From Panorpa germanica (Eukaryota; Arthropoda; Insecta; Mecoptera; Panorpidae), in NCBI GenBank assembly GCA_963678705.1, contig OY783209.1, positions 5,828,001 to 5,892,000 of the forward strand: a DNA stretch of 64,000 nt, read 5' to 3'. Under the pieces are notes generated by a model. That model was not told where the DNA came from and searched no databases. It worked only from the letters and a program-made list of their open reading frames with translations. Position 1 is the first letter of the stretch, and each line of letters starts with the position of its first letter. A program made the translations under genes and the position numbers. Shown one piece after another: positions 59,068-64,000 of the stretch.

Positions 59068-60802
59068 TCATGCGGCATATTCTTTTAAGAGTGCTCCAGC
59101 AATAACGAGGCGTTGAATTTCAGATGTTCCTTCGTAAATTTCAGTAATTCTGGCATCTCTATAATGACGTTCTGCAGGCATATCAGAAACATACCCCATT
59201 CCACCGAGAATCTAAAATTTAAACAAATAAATAAATATTGTATTTAAAGATATACCGCAAATCAAGAATTTTTCTTCTGTCAATGTCAATTCATACCGAT
59301 ATGCCTATCTGTTCTTAGACATTTAAAATCTAATTAATCAAATAGCTGGTTGATAACATACATTACAGATCAAAATCTTGTTAAGTTTATATAGTTTTGA
59401 AATATTATTTATATAATGAGTAGATAATTAAATCTTGTACTTAATGGTAAATTAATAATTATACCTGTATACACTGATGGGATAAGAAAGTCGCTGCTTC
59501 CGAGGCTGCTAATTTAGCCATTGCAGCTTCTTTACTGAACGGTTGATGTTGATCTTTAAGCCACGCTGCTCTCCAAGTAAGCAGACGAGCAGACTCTAGC
59601 CTTAAAGCCATTTCAGCAAGCTTTTCTTGTATAGCTTGAAGTTTTGCAATTGGTTTACCAAACGCAATTCTTTTTTGAGCATAATCAATAGCAACTTCTA
59701 AAGATGCTTGCGCAATTCCTAAAGCTTGTGCAGCAATTCCAATTCTACCAGAGTCTAACGTCGACATTGCAATTTTAAAACCCATACCTGGTTTACCCAA
59801 TAAATTATCTTTTGATATAATACAATCCTCAAATATCAAACTGCACGTTGATGAACCTCTTATTCCAAGTTTATCTTCTTTTTTTCCCAATGATAAGCCT
59901 GTTATCGGTTTTGGTAATATAAACGCAGATATTCCCTTATGCTTGAGCGATTTATCAGTTGTTGCAAACACTACACTTGCTTCTGACTCGAAACCATTTG
60001 TAATCCAGGCCTTTGTGCCATTTAATATATATTTTTCGTTATCTGAACGAGCTATTGTAGATGCAGCGCCGGCGTCTGAACCATTTCCAGGTTCTGATAA
60101 AGCAAAGCAACCAATGCGTTCACCTAAAAAGAATGTTGAAAGCTTAAAAATTACGTATAAGAGTTAAGCAAAAGTAATAAAATAATAACAGTTAAATTAC
60201 ACAATGTCGAGGAGATAGCAGGGATTTGATATCATATTACACCTGTAAATGGAATAACATGAAAAGGATTAATGGAATAACATAAAAAGGAACCGTTTTT
60301 AAATAAGCCCTACCATTTGTAAAAGGTGTAACAAATTGCTCCTTTTGCGAGTTATTTCCAAATTGAAGAAGTGGACCTAAATATAGGGAATTGTTTACTG
60401 ACATAATTACTCCTGCAGAAGCGCATCCTCTTGAAATTTCTTCCATGGCTATAGCATATGCTAAATAATCGAGGCCAGAGCCTCCAAGTCCTTCAGGTAC
60501 AGATACAGCCATCAAACCCAATTCCCCCATTTTACGTATTGCTTCCTTTGGATACAAATGTTCTCTGTCATATTTAGCAGCAAAAGGTTTCAGTTCACCA
60601 TCAGCAAACTCTCGACATGTTTTCTGAAGCATTTGATGGGTATCTGGCAATGCAGAAAGGGATGCAATAGCCCTACGTTGCTTACGTAGCCCTAAGTAAT
60701 GTTTATTCAATTATAATTATTTTTAATTATGTTATATTCACAAAACATATTCTACGTACCATTACATTGGCGATTTATGCGAGAAAACGAAAGCCGAAAC
60801 AT
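59068..60802 (-). CDS. ACADS: Short-chain acyl-CoA dehydrogenase, mitochondrial
   Basis: Four exons, all GT-AG: 60760-60802, 60314-60691, 59465-60123, 59068-59211. They total 1,224 nt, giving 407 aa plus stop (human ACADS is 412 aa). The N-terminus [14 protein letters not shown], followed by GLRKQRR, is Arg-rich without acidic residues, as in a mitochondrial targeting peptide. Both family signatures are present: [13 protein letters not shown] (substrate and FAD contact) and [20 protein letters not shown]. The catalytic base is the Glu in [13 protein letters not shown], residue 387, the position typical of short- and medium-chain enzymes. It catalyses the FAD-dependent first step of beta-oxidation on butyryl-type acyl-CoA, passing electrons to ETF. 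No frame damage is visible. Introns are 68-253 bp. Another branch of the family (for example short/branched-chain) is possible but less likely. Confidence 0.95.
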
Positions 60803-62107
60803 TTTATAAATAATAACAGTCTATGATATAACCCAAAGACTAGTCAACTTACTTTATTAGACTGATTATTAGAATTTACAAACGAACTAGTGACTAAATA
60901 TTACTGAACTTTGTACTTAATTTACGAAAACAGTTAATTTAAGAATATATGTTTTCTGCGTTTTCAATTATATTTTAGTCATTAAATGAAGTAACGTGAA
61001 TAAACCAGAATAGAACTGAAAAAAAATATTTAATTTTTAATTGACATTTCTATTAACAGACCAAATATATTTCTAATCATTTCTAATATATTTTATTTTA
61101 AAAAAGTGGGCCATTTGTGGCCAGAGATAGTCTGTGGGCCAGAGATGATTTGAGCTTCTTCTATTATAAACACTGGCCACGAACAATACAACTCCTTCAA
61201 TTCTTGTTTTCTATGTTAGTTGAGTTAGTTTATATGCCATCATATTTGTCCTATTCTTGTAATCATTTCTTTCGGTGTGTGGTGTTTATCAGTGTTTATT
61301 TTTTTATTTTTTACACTGTTTTCTATTACTTTAATTAATTTACGTCAATTTACGTGGTCTTTTACAAATTTTTCTTAAAAAAATAAGGTATGAAGAATAT
61401 TTTAACATTAGATATAAATTAGCTTTAGCTTAGCATAACCTACAATTCTTTTTATCTCGTACAAAGAATTGTTAACATTATTTTATATTAAACTCGTGCC
61501 TCTGATTAATTTCTTGTTTCGGCTTCATATATATATTAATTTATCGAGTGCATTATATAATTTGATATAATTGTTAAATTTTACAATTTATAAATTTAAA
61601 TGGGAATGGCTAAATAGGAACGTACTTCACACCTATTAATAAATGGCGCAATGACAACCTAGCAGCTTAGTCAGTCGCCATTTTTCTTAAGCGTCATTTT
61701 GTGGTTACTTCATATATGTGTTAAAATAATCAGCATTGTTGGAGGTTTCTACGTTTCTAATTTTAAGTTTTCTTATAAAATTGTAAGTAATTATATATTT
61801 TAGGTTTTTTGTATAGCTAATTGTAATTTTGTTAATAATACTTCAGAATATAAATTATAAGTAGTGAAAAGCATATATGTTTTAATTTGCCATACATAGA
61901 CCTCATATAGTTTTTTTATTAAAGTGATTTTTAATAATAAACTATACTGTGCAGTCAAGTTATTTAATTGGAATACTGGGCATAGACTAGTCAAAATAAG
62001 AAATAAATATTACAAATACTAAAAAGAATTTAGTACTTACAATACATATTGTTTAATTTTCGTATAATTTTGTTGAATATTTATAAACCTTATATTATTT
62101 ATTTTAG
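60803..62107. other. Divergent promoter region between ACADS and the PWWP gene
   Basis: About 1.3 kb between two head-to-head genes. It contains the ACADS promoter on the left and, on the right, a candidate first exon of the GLYR1-like gene ending at a GTAAGT donor (61783-61788), with its intron running to the acceptor at 62107. Small open frames here (for example 61117-61338) are AT-rich and carry no motif. Confidence 0.5.
61640..61788 (+). promoter_or_regulatory. Candidate promoter and 5' leader exon of the PWWP/GLYR1-like gene
   Basis: TCAGT, an insect initiator-like core, sits at 61671-61675. Two GCCAT-type (YY1/Pho-like) motifs flank it: ATGGCG at 61643 and GCCATT at 61678. The donor TTGTAAGTAA follows at 61781-61790, pairing with the acceptor TTATTTTAG at 62107. 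This would give a short untranslated first exon. No TATA box is evident. All from motif reading. Confidence 0.4.
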
Positions 62108-62121
62108 GTTAGATTTTCACT

Positions 62122-63666
62122 ATGTCAACTACACCTATATCATATAAGATTGAAGATTTGGTGTGGGCTAAAATGAAGGGATTTTCACCGTGGCCTGGTA
62201 AGGTATCGGAGCCCCCAGCAGAATTAAAAAAACCAAAGAAACCAACGTCGCTTTATTGCATATTTTTCTTTGGTTCAAATAACTATGCTTGGATAGAAGA
62301 AACAAATATTAAACCCTATACAGAGTTTAAGAATACATTAATATCAACTTCTAAATCTACGGCTTTTAAACATGCTTGTTCGATGATTGAAAGCTACATG
62401 GAAGACCCAGAAAAATTCAATTCCGAAATGGGGGCATCTAAAATTGATGACGAATTCAACAGATTAAAAGATAATTCAGAGAAAACTGAAAAATCTGAGA
62501 AAGGTAAAAAAGAAAAGCTCACCAAAAAGGAGAAAGTGAAGTCCGCTGTAATAGCCCGAAAACGATCTTCCAGTGCAAATGGAGCACCAAAGAAGCGATC
62601 TAGAACTTTGTCAAACGCATCTTCTAGTGAAGAGGTTGTTCCAAATAATATAGTTTCTTCCCGTACAAGTCATTCTACATACGTGCAAGACATTTTGGAG
62701 AATCGACCAGACACCGTAGAGTTATTAGAGGTTCCACCTATTGATGTCTGTACTATGACGCAAACTCTTAAAAATAAAAATGTTGTTGCTTCAACGCTTC
62801 AGTTCGGTTTCTTAGGATTGGGAAACATGGGTCAAGGACTCGTTAAGAATCTTCTGAACTCAGGTCATAATGTAATAATCTGGAACAGAACCAATAGTAA
62901 ATGCGAGGTTTTTGCTAAAGCTGGAGCCGAGATAGGACTTACTCCCATGGATGTTGTACAAGCAGCGGATATAACATTCTCTTGCGTGTCAGATCCCCAA
63001 GCTGCTAAAGATATGGTATTTGGTAACTGTGGAGTTTTAAATGCTACAAATTTAGAAGGTGGTAAAGGATACGTTGAAATGACAGGTATTGACTTTGATA
63101 CGGCTCAAGATATTGCAGATGCAATTATTTCCAGAGGTGGTCGTTATCTGGAGGCCCAATTACAGGGTTCCAAAGATGAAGCTAATTTGGGCAATTTGAT
63201 AATATTAGCTGCTGGAGATAAATCTTTGTTTACCGACTGTCAATCATGTTTTGAAGCAATGGGTAAGACATCCTTTTTCTTAGGTGGAGAGGCTGGCCAT
63301 GCTACCAAGGTGAACTGTGTACTACAATTGATTAACGGTATTACTATAGCCGGTTTAGCAGAAGGTATGGCTCTTGCAGACCGTGCCGGATTACAAAAGA
63401 AAGATATACTAGATATACTAAAAATTACAAACTTTGCCAGTAAACAACTTGTTGAAAAATCAAAATTAATAATGACTGGAACCTTCGACACTCAAACGGC
63501 GCTAACGCATATGCAAAAGGATATGAAACTTGCTTTAGGTATGGCTGATCACTTAGAACAACCTTTGCCTGTAACTGCATCTGCAAATGAAATATATAAA
63601 CACGCGAAAAGGTTAGGTTACGCTGATCACGATGTAGCTGCAGTTTATATTAGATCGAGATTCTGA
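62122..63666 (+). CDS. PWWP-domain protein, GLYR1/NPAC (NDF) family
   Basis: 514 aa, coding region in one exon that begins 14 bases after a splice acceptor (TTATTTTAG, 62107). Residues about 8-95 are a PWWP domain (DLVWAKMKGFSPWPGKV) of the sort that reads methylated H3K36. A basic linker follows (about 105-165, KKEKLTKKEKVK, ARKRSS, KKRSRT). From about 227 to the end is a beta-hydroxyacid dehydrogenase fold with the NAD-binding motif GFLGLGNMG (229-237). At the catalytic-Lys position (GEAGHATKVN, residue 398) there is Asn, which argues against a working dehydrogenase and fits the known loss of activity in animal NPAC/NDF proteins. In flies and mammals these proteins help nucleosome opening during transcription in the nucleus. 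It is slightly shorter than human GLYR1 (about 550 aa). Confidence 0.95.
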   Translation: MSTTPISYKIEDLVWAKMKGFSPWPGKVSEPPAELKKPKKPTSLYCIFFFGSNNYAWIEETNIKPYTEFKNTLISTSKSTAFKHACSMIESYMEDPEKFNSEMGASKIDDEFNRLKDNSEKTEKSEKGKKEKLTKKEKVKSAVIARKRSSSANGAPKKRSRTLSNASSSEEVVPNNIVSSRTSHSTYVQDILENRPDTVELLEVPPIDVCTMTQTLKNKNVVASTLQFGFLGLGNMGQGLVKNLLNSGHNVIIWNRTNSKCEVFAKAGAEIGLTPMDVVQAADITFSCVSDPQAAKDMVFGNCGVLNATNLEGGKGYVEMTGIDFDTAQDIADAIISRGGRYLEAQLQGSKDEANLGNLIILAAGDKSLFTDCQSCFEAMGKTSFFLGGEAGHATKVNCVLQLINGITIAGLAEGMALADRAGLQKKDILDILKITNFASKQLVEKSKLIMTGTFDTQTALTHMQKDMKLALGMADHLEQPLPVTASANEIYKHAKRLGYADHDVAAVYIRSRF

Positions 63667-64000
63667 AAGTGAATAATAAAATTTGATTATTGAAAATACA
63701 TTGCATTACGTGGACATTTTATTTTTGAAGTTCTACATCACTAATAAGTTGTGTATGATTCATGTTTTGATGTTCATTGATCGTGTTTACTGAAATTTTT
63801 TTATTTCATTTTTTTGATTTCATTTTATTTTATAACGTTTACTTCAAACTAGAAATAATATTTTTGAGGGTTTTTGCTATTTACGCACTCTTGTTACTCT
63901 AATTAAAGAATTTTATCACTTTTACATTTTTAAAAGCCATAGCAGTGTAAGCCTTTCTTGTAATACATATTGCAATATCTTGTGTCTAGCACATGATTAT
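63667..64000 (+). other. 3' UTR and downstream sequence of the PWWP gene
   Basis: AT-rich sequence containing the poly(A) signal. I see no start of another gene before the window ends. Confidence 0.5.
63675..63680 (+). terminator. Polyadenylation signal of the PWWP/GLYR1-like gene
   Basis: AATAAA nine bases after the stop codon, within GAATAATAAAATTTG. This is very close to the stop, implying a short 3' UTR if used. Confidence 0.45.

Noticed and set aside
1-64000. CRISPR arrays, operons and bacterial-type regulation
   Set aside because: The sequence is eukaryotic with spliced genes; no regularly spaced repeat-spacer array was seen.

Overview
The window is AT-rich nuclear DNA from an animal, almost certainly an insect. 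The genes have short GT-AG introns. They encode a mitochondrial short-chain acyl-CoA dehydrogenase, HGH1, a PWWP/GLYR1-NDF-type protein and a PTB-domain protein. The remaining sequence is packed with insect-type mobile elements. I could not determine the order from sequence alone.

Layout. Positions 1 to about 52,500 hold no coding gene I can support. They are relics of transposons and AT-rich sequence, possibly containing long 5' introns of the PTB gene: two spliced-exon-like blocks lie at 30,311-30,426 and 42,715-42,817. The best-defined element is an LTR retrotransposon at 16,811-22,305 (minus strand). Its 831-bp LTRs appear identical and it has a 4-bp target duplication (ATGC), a tRNA-Leu-like primer site and an open gag-protease-start-of-RT frame. 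Most of pol is deleted. Other elements are: a five-copy miniature inverted-repeat (MITE) family of about 255 bp (family A); a five-copy family of up to about 620 bp (family B); smaller MITE families C, D, E and F; a non-autonomous hAT element with a perfect 8-bp target duplication; a LINE 3' end with a hairpin and TAA tail plus two relics of similar LINEs; an RTE-type 3' end; and a 1.6-kb structure with 380-bp inverted arms.

Positions 52,500-64,000 are a gene-dense island: a PTB-domain protein (+), HGH1 (-, seven exons), short-chain acyl-CoA dehydrogenase (-, four exons) and a GLYR1/NDF-like PWWP protein (+). I rebuilt the exon structures of HGH1 (373 aa) and the dehydrogenase (407 aa) by hand. 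All splice sites are GT-AG and the phases close exactly. The four genes have unrelated housekeeping or signalling jobs (eEF2 folding, mitochondrial fatty-acid oxidation, chromatin reading, adaptor function), and nothing suggests a functional cluster.

I saw no clear new gene system. The observations most worth follow-up are: the recently inserted but pol-deleted LTR element with a 100-bp tandem duplication at its LTR edge; the 380-bp inverted-arm structure, which could fold into a long hairpin RNA; the family A MITEs, which carry a shared coding-like frame and 2-bp non-TA flanking repeats; and the hAT element filled with a GC-rich minisatellite.
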